Assembly (NCBI RefSeq): GCF_003852525.1
Contig: NZ_QAJL01000001.1
Coordinates: forward strand, 2,245,268 to 2,309,267
Origin: Pedobacter sp. KBW06
GTDB taxonomy: Bacteria; Bacteroidota; Bacteroidia; Sphingobacteriales; Sphingobacteriaceae
DNA: 64,000 bases
Direction: 5' to 3'
The position numbers and the translations under genes were made by a program. Below the pieces are notes generated by a model, which was not told the origin of the DNA, searched no databases, and was given only the letters and a program-made list of their open reading frames with translations. Below are positions 8,522 to 18,072 of the stretch, in pieces (position 1 is the first letter of the stretch; every line of letters starts with the position of its first letter).

Positions 8522-9526
8522 ATGAAGAGAAGAGATTTTGTAAAAAGTACGGCGCTTACAGCAATAGGTGCAAGTATGCTTGCACCCCTGCAATCGCTTG
8601 CCGCCAATGCTGAGACACACCTGGAAAGTGAAGATGTAGCACCACGCAGTGAGTTAAAAGACGATTATCCCATTCATTTTATGGCGGTAGGCGATTGGGG
8701 ACGCAATGGAGCTGATCATCAGAAACATGTGGCCACGCAAATGGGTAAATGGGCAACGGAAAATCCGAACGATTTTATTCTCTCCCTGGGTGATAACTTC
8801 TATCCAAAAGGAGTGACCAGCGAACATGACCCGCTATGGCATTATTCTTTTGAGAATATCTATACGGATTTTGCTTTGCAATGGGATTGGTATCCGATTC
8901 TTGGAAACCACGATTACATCTCAGATCCGGATGCACAGGTAAGGTATAGTAAGATCAGCAGAAGGTGGAAAATGCCTTCCCGGTACTACTCGAAAGAAGT
9001 GCCAATAAAAGGTGGCGGAAAACTGTTAATGGTTTTTATTGATACCTGTCCGCTGATACCTGAATTTCATACCAGCGAGCAATATCAGCCCTGGGTAAAA
9101 GATCAGCACCCTGAAACGCAGCTGAAATGGCTGGATGAAACCTTAAAAAATGCAAGCTCAGAAGTAAAATGGAAAATGGTGATGGGACATCACCCTATCT
9201 ATACCGTTGGTCCCAGAATCAAGAACTATGATACCCTGGCGGTAAGAAAAGTACTCTCTGACATCTTTGAACGCAACAAAGTAGATGTTTACCTTTCCGG
9301 ACACGACCATTCCCTGCAGCATCTTAGTACGGGAGGCTTTACCCAACAGTTTATTTCAGGTGCCGGTTCTGAGGTTACCCCTGTAACGCCCGGGATTCCC
9401 TACAGCAAGTTCGAAGCTGCTGAGTATGGTTTTATGTATTTTTCGGTAGATCAAACCCGCTTAAATGCGAAGATAATAGACCATACCGGAAAAAACATCT
9501 ATGAAACTACTTTGAGGAAAGCTTAG
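8522..9526 (+). CDS. Secreted purple-acid-phosphatase-like metallophosphatase
   Basis: The 334-residue calcineurin-fold phosphatase has an N-terminal Tat-type signal (KRRDFVK then a hydrophobic stretch to SLAANA). The metal-binding motifs occur in order: GDWGRNG, LGDNFYPKG, GNHDY, MGHHPIY and SGHDHSLQH. This resembles the single-domain ACP5-type acid phosphatases. It should cleave phosphomonoesters in the periplasm or at the surface, releasing phosphate. It is the last gene of the sigma/FecR/SusC/SusD operon and is followed by a strong terminator. Its role suggests that the operon is for organophosphate acquisition. Confidence 0.9.
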   Translation: MKRRDFVKSTALTAIGASMLAPLQSLAANAETHLESEDVAPRSELKDDYPIHFMAVGDWGRNGADHQKHVATQMGKWATENPNDFILSLGDNFYPKGVTSEHDPLWHYSFENIYTDFALQWDWYPILGNHDYISDPDAQVRYSKISRRWKMPSRYYSKEVPIKGGGKLLMVFIDTCPLIPEFHTSEQYQPWVKDQHPETQLKWLDETLKNASSEVKWKMVMGHHPIYTVGPRIKNYDTLAVRKVLSDIFERNKVDVYLSGHDHSLQHLSTGGFTQQFISGAGSEVTPVTPGIPYSKFEAAEYGFMYFSVDQTRLNAKIIDHTGKNIYETTLRKA

Positions 9527-9535
9527 TAACATTAT

Positions 9536-9568
9536 TCCCAACATTGATCTTCGTCATCAATGTTGGGA
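9536..9568 (+). terminator. Intrinsic terminator of the first SusCD operon
   Basis: A perfect 13-base stem (TCCCAACATTGAT/ATCAATGTTGGGA) with loop CTTCGTC is followed by TTTT. It lies 10 bases after the phosphatase stop codon. Confidence 0.85.
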
Positions 9569-9730
9569 TTTTAGCTGCCGTTCAAGACCAGTATTGCATC
9601 CATCTATAGTTTAATCTATTTTTCGAAAAAATAAAAAGTTGATCTGCAAATGCCGGCAATGATATCGTAATGTCAAAGCAAACCATTACCTGATAAAAGA
9701 TCATGAGCACAAACCATTTAAAGCGATCTT

Positions 9731-10522
9731 CTATATGACTTTCAAAACACCACTATCTGCTCTGAGACCAGCGCCGTTTGTGGCAACCGAAAGCGGACTG
9801 CACAGGTATACGGCCAGACTTGCAATTTCTTCAGGAGTGATAAATCGCTGTAGTAGCATATGTGGATTTGAATGCTGGATAATGGCATTTTTCATCTGTT
9901 CCACTTCCAGATTTTGTCCTGCTGCAATTTGCTCAACAGTCTTTGCTACCCCATCAGAATAAGTCGGTCCGCCTAAAATAGTATTTACGGTTACAGAGGT
10001 TCCTTTGGTCAGTTTAGATAAGCCGTTACTCAATGCGGACATGGCTGCTTTACTTGTTCCGTAATGGATCATGTTTTCAGGTATGTTTACACCTGATTCG
10101 CTGCTGATGAAAATAATTCTACCCCAATTTTTCTTAAGCATTTGGGGCAAAAGTTTTCTGGACAAGCGCATTCCGCTCATTAGGTTAATTTCAAAGTAGT
10201 TATACCAGTCTTCGTCGGTGGTTTCATAAAAATCACTTAGTCCAAAAATGCCTACATTATTGATGAGAATATCAATATCGTTCAGTTCTTCCAAAAGCTT
10301 CGTCACCTCTTCTTTTTTAGCAAAATCTGCAGCAATATCAGCTATTTCTGCATCCGGGAATTGTTGTTGAAGCTGTTCTTTGGCTAATTTTGTTGTTTCT
10401 GCATTTCGTCCGTTTAGGATAACCGAAGCCCCTTCCTGCAATAATAGTTGAGCTATTGCATATCCTATTCCCTGTGTTGAGCCGCTGATAAATGCCCTTT
10501 TTCCTCTAAGTTGTAAATCCAT
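9731..10522 (-). CDS. SDR-family NAD(P)-dependent oxidoreductase
   Basis: The 263-residue classical short-chain dehydrogenase/reductase has the cofactor motif SGSTQGIG (residues 13-20), NNVG (about 88-91), catalytic Ser near 141 (FISSESG) and Tyr154-x3-Lys158 (YGTSKAA). The substrate is unknown. It lies 43 bases downstream of a TetR gene on the same strand, so the two probably form one autoregulated operon. A TTGTAATGATTG sequence between them resembles half of the operator upstream of the TetR gene. Confidence 0.92.
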   Translation of the reverse strand: MDLQLRGKRAFISGSTQGIGYAIAQLLLQEGASVILNGRNAETTKLAKEQLQQQFPDAEIADIAADFAKKEEVTKLLEELNDIDILINNVGIFGLSDFYETTDEDWYNYFEINLMSGMRLSRKLLPQMLKKNWGRIIFISSESGVNIPENMIHYGTSKAAMSALSNGLSKLTKGTSVTVNTILGGPTYSDGVAKTVEQIAAGQNLEVEQMKNAIIQHSNPHMLLQRFITPEEIASLAVYLCSPLSVATNGAGLRADSGVLKVI

Positions 10523-10565
10523 ATTTTACTTTTGTAATGATTGTTCAAAAAATGAATAAAAAATT

Positions 10566-11147
10566 TTAATCCAGTATTTTAAGCTGCAGTTCTATCTGTG
10601 CTTTCAAAGTTTCCTTTTCAGGATAGATTCTCCGTAAAGAATTGATCCCGCACCAAAAGCTAATCAGATATTTTCCTAAAGTTTCTGCCGGAAGCACTGA
10701 TTTTATATGTCCTTTTTCCTGTTCCTGCGCAATTACAGCAGTATAAAGTAGTTCTGTTTCTTTTAAGATCTGTATCGCTTCTGATTGCAACTCATCATCG
10801 ATAAACGCCATTTCTATGACCGTATTTGCAATGATGCAACCTTTCTGATGTGCATTTTCATCTTCAGCAGCAAGAGCTAAAAAGAAATTCCTGATTAAGG
10901 TTATGGGTTGCTCAGTTTTACCTAACGTCTTTTTAAAGGACATCAATTCTTCTCTTCGCTGTTGTAATGCCTCTTTAAACAGCTGCTTTTTACCACCTTT
11001 AAAGGTATTATACAGACTTCCCGCGCCGGCACCAGTGGCATTGCTCAGGTCTGCCAGTGAGGTAGCGTTATAGCCCTTTTTCCAGAATATCTCCTGCGCT
11101 TTCAAAACCAGTTCTTTGTCCTGATGAATGTTTGGTCTTCCCTTCAT
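10566..11147 (-). CDS. TetR/AcrR-family transcriptional regulator
   Basis: The 193-residue protein has an N-terminal TetR helix-turn-helix (LVLKAQEIFWKKGYNATSLADLSNATGAGAGSLYNTF, residues about 13-48) and a helical ligand-binding C-terminal domain (IANTVIEMAF, LGKYLISFWCGINSLRRIYP). A perfect palindrome begins three bases upstream of its start codon and is likely its own operator. It probably represses itself and the SDR gene downstream until a small ligand binds. The ligand is unknown. Confidence 0.93.
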   Translation of the reverse strand: MKGRPNIHQDKELVLKAQEIFWKKGYNATSLADLSNATGAGAGSLYNTFKGGKKQLFKEALQQRREELMSFKKTLGKTEQPITLIRNFFLALAAEDENAHQKGCIIANTVIEMAFIDDELQSEAIQILKETELLYTAVIAQEQEKGHIKSVLPAETLGKYLISFWCGINSLRRIYPEKETLKAQIELQLKILD

Positions 11148-11149
11148 TT

Positions 11150-11177
11150 TATTATTGTAATAATCATTACAATAATA
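11150..11177. promoter_or_regulatory. TetR operator palindrome
   Basis: A perfect 12-base inverted repeat, TATTATTGTAAT, with spacer AATC spans 28 bases and ends right before the TetR start codon. Its size and position fit a TetR-family dimer site that blocks transcription or translation start. Confidence 0.75.
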
Positions 11178-11221
11178 GTAAAAATTATTTAAACCTGAAC
11201 TTCTGTAGAATTACATAAAAA

Positions 11222-12988
11222 TCAGCTTGATAAAGACATCGTACTATTGACCTTGTACTGTTTCAGCATATTTTGCAAATCAGCAATATAAACTTCCAGT
11301 TCTTGTTTGGTATCTGCACTTAACCGTACCTGGGTTGCAAACCTGTATTTACGGGACCGCTTTCCATCTTTTGTCTCTATCTGAAAACACCCGGAATATC
11401 CGCTTTGCCGAATGGCAGTTTCTATGGAGAAAACAACCATATCAATATCTGACAGCGCATAGGAACCACCCAACAAGCTGTTCACCTTAAGCCGTTGATT
11501 TTTGATGCTAAAAGGTTTCGGATTAATACCCAGTTTTCTGAGTATCCATAGGAGCAATTGAATACCTGCGAGGAGAAATACAGGAACCCATATCATCCAG
11601 CCATACGTGCTGGAATAGGAAGTTTTCGCAGTAATCAGTTCCGTACTTTTGACCTTTGCCATATGATCTGTGCGGACAAGCTTGCGAATATCATCTGTAC
11701 GGATTTCCGGGGAGAGCAACTGATCAACGGTTGCCTGATCAGTAATGCGATAAATGGTCTGGCCAATCAGCTGAGTATCGCCTAGCTGGTCAAAGTAATA
11801 CCAGGTACTGCCATTTTTCCAAACCGATCCGGAAGTACCATTGACCATACCAATTTTCTCCCAGGTGCCGGTACCGGGCTCATCCAGTCTATAGATGCTG
11901 GTGGACCTGGATCTCAGTCCCGGGCTTTTGTTGTTACCCCATACTTCACTGGTCTGTGTGTATAGAATTTGCTTGCCATCAGAAAAAACCAGCGGTGCAA
12001 TTTCTGTAAATTTCCCGGTGTTGAATGGATTGTCCTCAATCCTCAAGACCTTTCTTTTTTTAGTATCAAAGTAGAAGACCCCATCTTTACTCAGAAATAG
12101 TGCATGATAAATATGTCCGCCGTTCAGAGACAATATACGATAGGGACTATGCTGTTTTTCGAAAGCAATATCATTGACATAGACCATACCTTCTTTGGGG
12201 TCTATGAGGTAATTTTCCTGGTTTTGGGCATCAATAACAATCGCATATAAACCCGGATGATCTTTGAGCGGTAGTCTGGTATTTTCGTAATACACATGCT
12301 GACCATCTGCCATATAGCGCTCGCTTTCACGGGTATCGCCATCGTTGTACAATTTTGGGATCTGTCTGAGGTGTTCCGGATTGGCCTGGGGAAGAATTTT
12401 GCCCTCGTAATAAGACAAGGTTCCGTTAGTCGCTACTTCCGTTTTCAGGATGGCACGATAAGGGTTTGCGCCGGCCTCCAGTTTAAAGAAGGGATAAATA
12501 TAGGTTTGGGGCTTATCTCCAATTCCAAAGCCATATTGCATTCGTTGGCTTAATTCTGAGACAATAGATAAGTCCTTATTGCCAACACTCATCGAGGCAC
12601 AATAGCAGGTTTGCCTGCCATCGGTAAAATAATCATTGCCAATTGCTTTAGCTGTAGATGGATTAAAATCTTTGACGATCAGATTTCCGCAGTAGGCGTG
12701 GTTTTTATCTACACCAAATTGACCGTTTCGGTAGCTATCATCCAGTAATCTAAAGCTATTGGCATCCGCTTCCCTGATCAGGTAATCACCATTACTTGGC
12801 ACGGATGCATACACCTGGTTCTGATAACGAAGGTATATACCTCCTATCTTCTGTCCGTCGTGATCCAGGTCTATGCTAGCCGGACCTCTGGATTCCGATA
12901 GCAGCATGGATGTGATCAGTGCCAATGAAAATACGAAGGCAACAATAGCTACCGTTATGGCTACACGCTTAATCATGTTCAGGTTCAT
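11222..12988 (-). CDS. DKNYY-family membrane protein
   Basis: This 588-residue protein has an N-terminal membrane segment (VAITVAIVAFVFSLALITSML), a long outer domain and a second membrane segment near the C-terminus (WMIWVPVFLLAGIQLLLWIL), followed by a roughly 100-residue cytoplasmic tail. The outer part carries DKNYY-type repeats of the form YRNGQFGVDKNHAYC, YMADGQHVYYENTRL and LSKDGVFYFD, a repeat of unknown function. The neighbour at 13057 is also an envelope protein read in the same direction. The function is not known; an envelope or sensing role is only a guess. Confidence 0.75.
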   Translation of the reverse strand: MNLNMIKRVAITVAIVAFVFSLALITSMLLSESRGPASIDLDHDGQKIGGIYLRYQNQVYASVPSNGDYLIREADANSFRLLDDSYRNGQFGVDKNHAYCGNLIVKDFNPSTAKAIGNDYFTDGRQTCYCASMSVGNKDLSIVSELSQRMQYGFGIGDKPQTYIYPFFKLEAGANPYRAILKTEVATNGTLSYYEGKILPQANPEHLRQIPKLYNDGDTRESERYMADGQHVYYENTRLPLKDHPGLYAIVIDAQNQENYLIDPKEGMVYVNDIAFEKQHSPYRILSLNGGHIYHALFLSKDGVFYFDTKKRKVLRIEDNPFNTGKFTEIAPLVFSDGKQILYTQTSEVWGNNKSPGLRSRSTSIYRLDEPGTGTWEKIGMVNGTSGSVWKNGSTWYYFDQLGDTQLIGQTIYRITDQATVDQLLSPEIRTDDIRKLVRTDHMAKVKSTELITAKTSYSSTYGWMIWVPVFLLAGIQLLLWILRKLGINPKPFSIKNQRLKVNSLLGGSYALSDIDMVVFSIETAIRQSGYSGCFQIETKDGKRSRKYRFATQVRLSADTKQELEVYIADLQNMLKQYKVNSTMSLSS

Positions 12989-13056
12989 GCTTTGTTGATC
13001 AATAAACTACGATTCTATACCATTAAAGACGATCAACCTACGGAAACACCAACCCC

Positions 13057-14349
13057 TTAATTGTCTTTTAAACTTACTTCTTTTTTCTCGCCATCTTTGT
13101 CTATCGTCACCTCTTTCTCTATGTTCGCTTTGTCCCGGTAGCTTTGTCTGGCTGAGCCGTAATTTGTACTGGAACCGGTGTATCCCCAATAATTGTAATA
13201 ATTGGTATAACCGGAAACATAAGAATAGTTGTAAGAGTTGGTGAAATCAAAACTGGCCATGACCACATAAGTTCCCGGCATCAGGTCGGCGAATTCAAAA
13301 TGCCCTTCATCATCATAAACTTTCGCTTTTTTGACGCAGGCGCCAAATTTCGAATCCAGCGGAACTTCCGGCATTTTTCCCTGTTTCTTGATTTTTTTAT
13401 TTACCGAAGTCCATTCCTCGTAGTAAGCTGAACTTGGAAAAAGTGTGATTTCTGTACCCTTAGGTGCAAACTGTTTTTTCGCCGTGTTGACCAGGCCTCC
13501 AAGTTTTTTACCTGAATTTGATCTGGCAAAGGCGGTTCCGATAATGACACTATTTCCTTTTGTGATTTGCTGAGCCGCCTGTTCTTTATTGAACTTGTTT
13601 TTGATGGGTTGATAGTCGATTTCTTCATTTACACAAATTTCCCACATTCCCTTTCCCATCGACATTTCTCTTTGCCATAGGCGACGGTCTTTCTTATCAA
13701 TCACATAATTGTAAATGGCGCCGGTACTTTGTTCCAGTACCGTTGCTAACCAGGTATCATGTTTTCCCGTTCTCGGCGACCAATAGCTATAGCTTTTCAC
13801 CTCTTTTATGATATAATTGGTGATTAAGGTATCAGAATTATTATCATAGTAGAACTCCGGGATGACTGCTTTGTAGCCTACATCCAGCGGTAAGGTGGTA
13901 AACATATGTTCGGCCAGATTGAAATCGATAAATTGACCTTTCGGGCTCAGGTTCAATTGTTTGTTCTTTTTATCTTTCTTGGAATAATAGCTCCCTTTTA
14001 TTGTTTCTCCAAAATCCAGGTCCAGTTTACTTTTTGTACCCTCCGATTTATAACTAATGGATTTCAGGGTTTTCGCATCGGCAACAGAGGTTCGTACGGT
14101 AGTCCACTCATTGTTCTTCTCTGTGTATTTATAAAACAAATTTATCTTGTTATCGGAAAAAGAGATGTCATAAGCCATCGTTCCCTGTTTTGCCCAGCTG
14201 GTATCTTTCACGTAGTAAACTGTATACAGGGACTTTTCAGGCTTTAAGTAAGCCGTTTTGATTTCGGGACTGCCGGGAACAATCGTTTTTTGAGAAAAAG
14301 CAATAAAAGGGAGCAGGTTAAGCAATAAAATAAGGATACGTATTTTCAT
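13057..14349 (-). CDS. Secreted protein of unknown function with C-terminal beta domain
   Basis: The 430-residue protein has a signal peptide (ILILLLNLLPFIAFSQ). Residues about 30-240 resemble DUF3108-like beta proteins (MFTTLPLDVGYKAVIPEFYYDNNSDTL, then a tryptophan-rich strand pair). Residues about 265-410 look like a carboxypeptidase-regulatory-type beta sandwich (GEFEFADLMPGTYVVMASF-like segment at 13270-13320). A tyrosine- and asparagine-rich loop follows (NYYNYWGYTGSSTNYGS). No catalytic residues are recognised. The gene is 68 bases upstream of the DKNYY gene and may be co-transcribed with it. Confidence 0.7.
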   Translation of the reverse strand: MKIRILILLLNLLPFIAFSQKTIVPGSPEIKTAYLKPEKSLYTVYYVKDTSWAKQGTMAYDISFSDNKINLFYKYTEKNNEWTTVRTSVADAKTLKSISYKSEGTKSKLDLDFGETIKGSYYSKKDKKNKQLNLSPKGQFIDFNLAEHMFTTLPLDVGYKAVIPEFYYDNNSDTLITNYIIKEVKSYSYWSPRTGKHDTWLATVLEQSTGAIYNYVIDKKDRRLWQREMSMGKGMWEICVNEEIDYQPIKNKFNKEQAAQQITKGNSVIIGTAFARSNSGKKLGGLVNTAKKQFAPKGTEITLFPSSAYYEEWTSVNKKIKKQGKMPEVPLDSKFGACVKKAKVYDDEGHFEFADLMPGTYVVMASFDFTNSYNYSYVSGYTNYYNYWGYTGSSTNYGSARQSYRDKANIEKEVTIDKDGEKKEVSLKDN

Positions 14350-14442
14350 TTACATTAGACGATAAAAGGATTAAAGATAGATTGATCTCTTTCGTTCAAT
14401 TTTTTATCGAAGGTAATGATGCAGAACAATTAAAACAAATAC

Positions 14443-15282
14443 CTAAGGCCTCGAAACATTTAATCCATTACGCAGATGATTGGTTTTTAAGTACCTGATC
14501 AGTGCTTCCGGATGGTCGGTCTGAACACCCTGAACTCCTTTATCCATTGCAGCTTTCCATTTTACGGGATCTTCATCAGCCATTTGAACATCTAAATAGA
14601 CAGACAATCCCTTTTCCCGAATGGCGGTCATAAGCCCCGGATCAGGAATGCGATCGGTTGCTTCCAATGGCATTTTATCGAGAAAAGAATTCAATTCTTC
14701 TTTCGTTTTGATATGCTTCGGCAGACCAGACATCAGCGGCATCTGTGGAGCAATGGCTCTCCATGATTCATGTTGTGCTGTTTTATTGATATAAACCAGC
14801 ACCTGCTTTTCCATGCCCGCAGCTTTAATTTCTGCATAGGCCTGAGCCACATCAGCTTCTTTAAAGTCCAGGTAAATGTTGATCCTGTTTTTGCAGGCAT
14901 TTAAGGCTTCCTTAAAAAGAGGTAGTTTATAGGTCTGGCCATCCTTGGCGTTCAAGCTCAGTTTTTCCAGTTCATCCAGATTCAAATCCTGAACCTTGCC
15001 TTTACCATTGGTCATATGATCTATGGTTTCATTGTGCATTAAAACCAGATGACCATCACGGGTGGTACGAAGGTCTATTTCTACATAATCAACACCAAGG
15101 TCTATGGCTTCTTCAATGGAGGCAATGCTATTTTCCGGTTTGATCAGATGGCTTCCGCGGTGAGCAATTACGATAAAGCCATTTTTACATTGGGGAAGCG
15201 GCGCTAATGGCCGCTGCCCAAATGCGATCAAAACAAAACAGCTAAAAAAGAGCGTCAGCAAATTTGTTTTGCGATTCATCAT
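14443..15282 (-). CDS. Glycerophosphodiester phosphodiesterase
   Basis: The 279-residue GDPD has a signal peptide ending AFGQ. The family motifs are IAHRGSHLIKPENS (residues about 38-51), YVEIDLRTTRDGHLVLMHN (metal ligands Glu and Asp plus the second His), and DFKEAD. The C-terminal part of the TIM barrel ends GVQTDHPEAL. It should hydrolyse glycerophosphodiesters to an alcohol and glycerol 3-phosphate in the periplasm. It lies 8 bases after the acid phosphatase gene, at the end of the second SusCD locus. The pair could act in series: diesterase, then monoesterase. A broken copy lies at 386-550. Confidence 0.93.
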   Translation of the reverse strand: MMNRKTNLLTLFFSCFVLIAFGQRPLAPLPQCKNGFIVIAHRGSHLIKPENSIASIEEAIDLGVDYVEIDLRTTRDGHLVLMHNETIDHMTNGKGKVQDLNLDELEKLSLNAKDGQTYKLPLFKEALNACKNRINIYLDFKEADVAQAYAEIKAAGMEKQVLVYINKTAQHESWRAIAPQMPLMSGLPKHIKTKEELNSFLDKMPLEATDRIPDPGLMTAIREKGLSVYLDVQMADEDPVKWKAAMDKGVQGVQTDHPEALIRYLKTNHLRNGLNVSRP

Positions 15283-15290
15283 CTAAATAA

Positions 15291-16577
15291 TTATTGCTTT
15301 GCAGCAGGGTTCATGTCTGTAAATTCTGCTGCGTTTTCTCTGCCTGATTTTTTAAGGGAAAAAGCGTCAAATAATTCTCCGGAGGTCTTGTAAGCTTCAA
15401 ACTTCAGCTTTCCGCCATCAACATGAATCACCTGGAACAACTGTGTGTTTTCCAGGGAAACATTCATCCATTTGGCACCGTCTACCTTATACATTTTAGG
15501 TCCGGCAACAGAAACCAGGTATACCGGTCCGCTGGCTTCTCTGCCCGACAATCCACGTGGGAGGTTTTGTCCGCGGCTGTAGGTATGGTCATGTCCCTGC
15601 AACACCAGGTCGATGTGGTATTTATCAAACAAAGGCTTGAAGCGGTCTCTGAATTCTTTATTATCCCTGCTTTTGGCAGTAGAAAAGATCGGGTGGTGAA
15701 AAGTAATCACGGTCCATAGTTTCGTGTTTTCTTTCAACACCTTTTCCAGCCATTCATACTGAATCTTTGCCGAAGCCTCGTCCAGAATAATCATTTGAGA
15801 ATCCAGGGAGATCACACGTACATTCTGATAATCGATGTAATAAACAGATTCTTCCAGTCCTGCCGGACCATGACCTGGCAAGGTATATTGTACACCCCAG
15901 TGTGGATCGAGGATCAGTTTTCTTTTCTCATCACGTACATATTCATGATTTCCCGGAGAAGGCATACTTGGCACCATTCCGTTGATAAAACCACCACCAT
16001 AATGCCATTCTCCCCATTCCTGATCATTGTTGGAACGGTTGATCAAATCGCCGGTATGAATGATAAATCTTGCATCCGGTTCATGAGAAAATGCCCTGCG
16101 GATTACACGTGACCATTTCGAACGGATGTCGTTCTGTGCATCTCCCAGATAAATGAAAGAAAAAGGTTTATCCTGATCAGATGCAGTGGTAAACTGAAAC
16201 CATTCACTCCAATGCTCGCCAGCCCCTACCCGGTAAGCATATACCGTAGCCGGCTTCAGGTTGTTAAAAGTAACATTATGGTACTTTGCAGTTGCATAGT
16301 TTTTACCGCCGGATAACAAACGGGAATCTGCATCATAAGTGGTAATTGCATCTTCCAGCGCCGGACTGGAGTCTTCGGCTTTAATCTGTGCTTTGGACCC
16401 TGTAATGGTCGTATCCGTACGCCAGGTTACCGTCTGACTGGTGGCCGTATTTCCTTTCCAGGTTAAGATGACCCGGTCCGGAAAAGGGTTAGGATTAAAA
16501 TCCTGCGCCTGTGTATTCGTGAAAGCGGCAACAACCAGCAATGCAGCAACGTATATAGATTTGTTTAAAATGTTCAT
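15291..16577 (-). CDS. Purple acid phosphatase with N-terminal fibronectin III-like domain
   Basis: The 428-residue secreted metallophosphatase has a signal peptide ending TQAQ. An FN3-like purple-acid-phosphatase N-domain follows (RVILTWKGNTATSQTVTW, AKYHNVTFNNLKPATVYAYRVG). The catalytic calcineurin fold has the motifs YLGDAQN, HTGDLINRSNN, GNHEY, FHHPIF and GHDHTYSRG. It should release phosphate from monoesters outside the inner membrane. It lies between SusD and GDPD in the same operon and is a different subtype from the phosphatase at 8522. Confidence 0.93.
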   Translation of the reverse strand: MNILNKSIYVAALLVVAAFTNTQAQDFNPNPFPDRVILTWKGNTATSQTVTWRTDTTITGSKAQIKAEDSSPALEDAITTYDADSRLLSGGKNYATAKYHNVTFNNLKPATVYAYRVGAGEHWSEWFQFTTASDQDKPFSFIYLGDAQNDIRSKWSRVIRRAFSHEPDARFIIHTGDLINRSNNDQEWGEWHYGGGFINGMVPSMPSPGNHEYVRDEKRKLILDPHWGVQYTLPGHGPAGLEESVYYIDYQNVRVISLDSQMIILDEASAKIQYEWLEKVLKENTKLWTVITFHHPIFSTAKSRDNKEFRDRFKPLFDKYHIDLVLQGHDHTYSRGQNLPRGLSGREASGPVYLVSVAGPKMYKVDGAKWMNVSLENTQLFQVIHVDGGKLKFEAYKTSGELFDAFSLKKSGRENAAEFTDMNPAAKQ

Positions 16578-16589
16578 ATGTTATTTAAA

Positions 16590-18062
16590 TTATTTCAGGG
16601 ACCACATTAATGTAGTTTCTTTATCTGGACCAAAAACAGCAACTGCTTTCTGGTAATTCAGTTTATTTTTTGCGCTTTCAGAATCCGGGAAAACATACCG
16701 TTTAGGAATTCCTCTACCCGCAGCCAAAGGGCCGGTAACGAAAGCAGGGTAACCGGTACGACGCTGATCGAACCATCCCTCTGATCCCTTGAACAGCATC
16801 GCCATCCATTTCTGCGTGATCAGTTGTTCCAGCGTACCATCATACTTCACCACAGACTGGTCAAAATAAGTTGGCGCGGCAGTAATTCCATAGCTGGTCA
16901 TCGACTCTCTGATTCCTTTATAATACAGGGATTCTGCAGTTTCTCCCGGCACGGTGATTTTACCTTTCTGTACTGCTTCTGCCAGAATAAAGCATTGCTC
17001 GGTATAGGTCAGCAGGCTGGCTTTCAATAAAGGATTGGCCGAACCACCATTTTTTCTGAAGAAAGCAGCAGAGAAAACAGAGACATGATCCTCTCCCCCA
17101 TTGTATGACGAGGGGGCATCAATGGCATTTGGTACGCCAACATATTTATTAAGATCGACCGTTGAACCTACAGTACTTTTAACCGGCTCTACCCAAACCG
17201 CCAATCTTGGATCATTTCTTTGGATCAGGCGGTCTACCAGTTCTTTACTCACTTTCGTTTTTTGATAGTCGAAATCGATCATGGCCAGAGGGCCACCTGG
17301 CCAGCTATACCCGGCTAAATTTCCCAGATAGGCGATTTCAGCATTGTCTGCACTGCTTTCAAAAACAGGATAAGCCGTCTTGTCGCTGATGATGGTTTGC
17401 ATTTCCGTAAATGCAGGAGCATAAGCTTTGGAAATGCGCAGCAACATTCTCAAGCGCAAAGTATTGGCAAACTTACGCCATTGCAGGGCTTTGCCTTTAA
17501 ACATGACATCGCCTTTGGCATTAATCTCCTCTGTGCTTCCTTTTAAAAGTTCATTAGCCTCGCTCAGTTCTCTCAATAAATCAGGATAGATCATCTGTTG
17601 TTGGTCGTACTCCGGATAAATCAGGTTACTTTCTTTCGATTTCAATGCCTGGCTATATGGAACATCTCCATACAGATCCGTCAGGTAAGCGAAATTAAAA
17701 GCTTTCATAATCTTGCTGATCGCAACATATTGCTTTTCAGAGCGCTTCTCTGCTGTTTCCAGCAAGGTTTTATTGACCGATAAACGGGCATAGATATCAT
17801 CCCAGTCTACCGGACCCCAGTCTAACAAATCATAGCCTGTATTACGAACCAGCGTTAAATATCTTGCAGCAGATGCAGGTCTTCTGCCTACGGCATTTTC
17901 CTGGTAAGCGTAAGCCGTAGACAAGAGCACATCAGACATCAGGAACTCTGTGTTGGTTGTTTCCGGAGAATTTGGATTGGTATTGATATCTTTAAAATCT
18001 TTGGTGCAGGCAGCAAGCATAGCCATAGACAACACCAGGATAGTTTTGTAATTGAATTTCAT
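16590..18062 (-). CDS. SusD-like lipoprotein (SusD-like_2 subtype)
   Basis: The 490-residue lipoprotein has lipobox LAAC (about residues 16-19). The subtype start DFKDINTNPNSPETTNTEFLMSDVL and the segment KAFNFAYLTDLYGDVPYSQAL mark it as SusD-like_2 rather than RagB, and it lacks the usual C-terminal NPGY ending. It should bind the substrate imported by the SusC protein encoded 10 bases upstream. Given the phosphatase and GDPD that follow, a phosphorylated organic compound is likely. Confidence 0.93.
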   Translation of the reverse strand: MKFNYKTILVLSMAMLAACTKDFKDINTNPNSPETTNTEFLMSDVLLSTAYAYQENAVGRRPASAARYLTLVRNTGYDLLDWGPVDWDDIYARLSVNKTLLETAEKRSEKQYVAISKIMKAFNFAYLTDLYGDVPYSQALKSKESNLIYPEYDQQQMIYPDLLRELSEANELLKGSTEEINAKGDVMFKGKALQWRKFANTLRLRMLLRISKAYAPAFTEMQTIISDKTAYPVFESSADNAEIAYLGNLAGYSWPGGPLAMIDFDYQKTKVSKELVDRLIQRNDPRLAVWVEPVKSTVGSTVDLNKYVGVPNAIDAPSSYNGGEDHVSVFSAAFFRKNGGSANPLLKASLLTYTEQCFILAEAVQKGKITVPGETAESLYYKGIRESMTSYGITAAPTYFDQSVVKYDGTLEQLITQKWMAMLFKGSEGWFDQRRTGYPAFVTGPLAAGRGIPKRYVFPDSESAKNKLNYQKAVAVFGPDKETTLMWSLK

Positions 18063-18072
18063 TTTTATGGGA

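Noticed and set aside
13906..14247. 113-codon open frame rich in phenylalanine and isoleucine
   Set aside because: It is the antisense of a real secreted-protein gene, and the hydrophobic bias is explained by that gene's lysine-rich codons.
15423..15719. 98-codon open frame on the plus strand
   Set aside because: It lies wholly inside the acid phosphatase gene on the other strand and has no features of its own.
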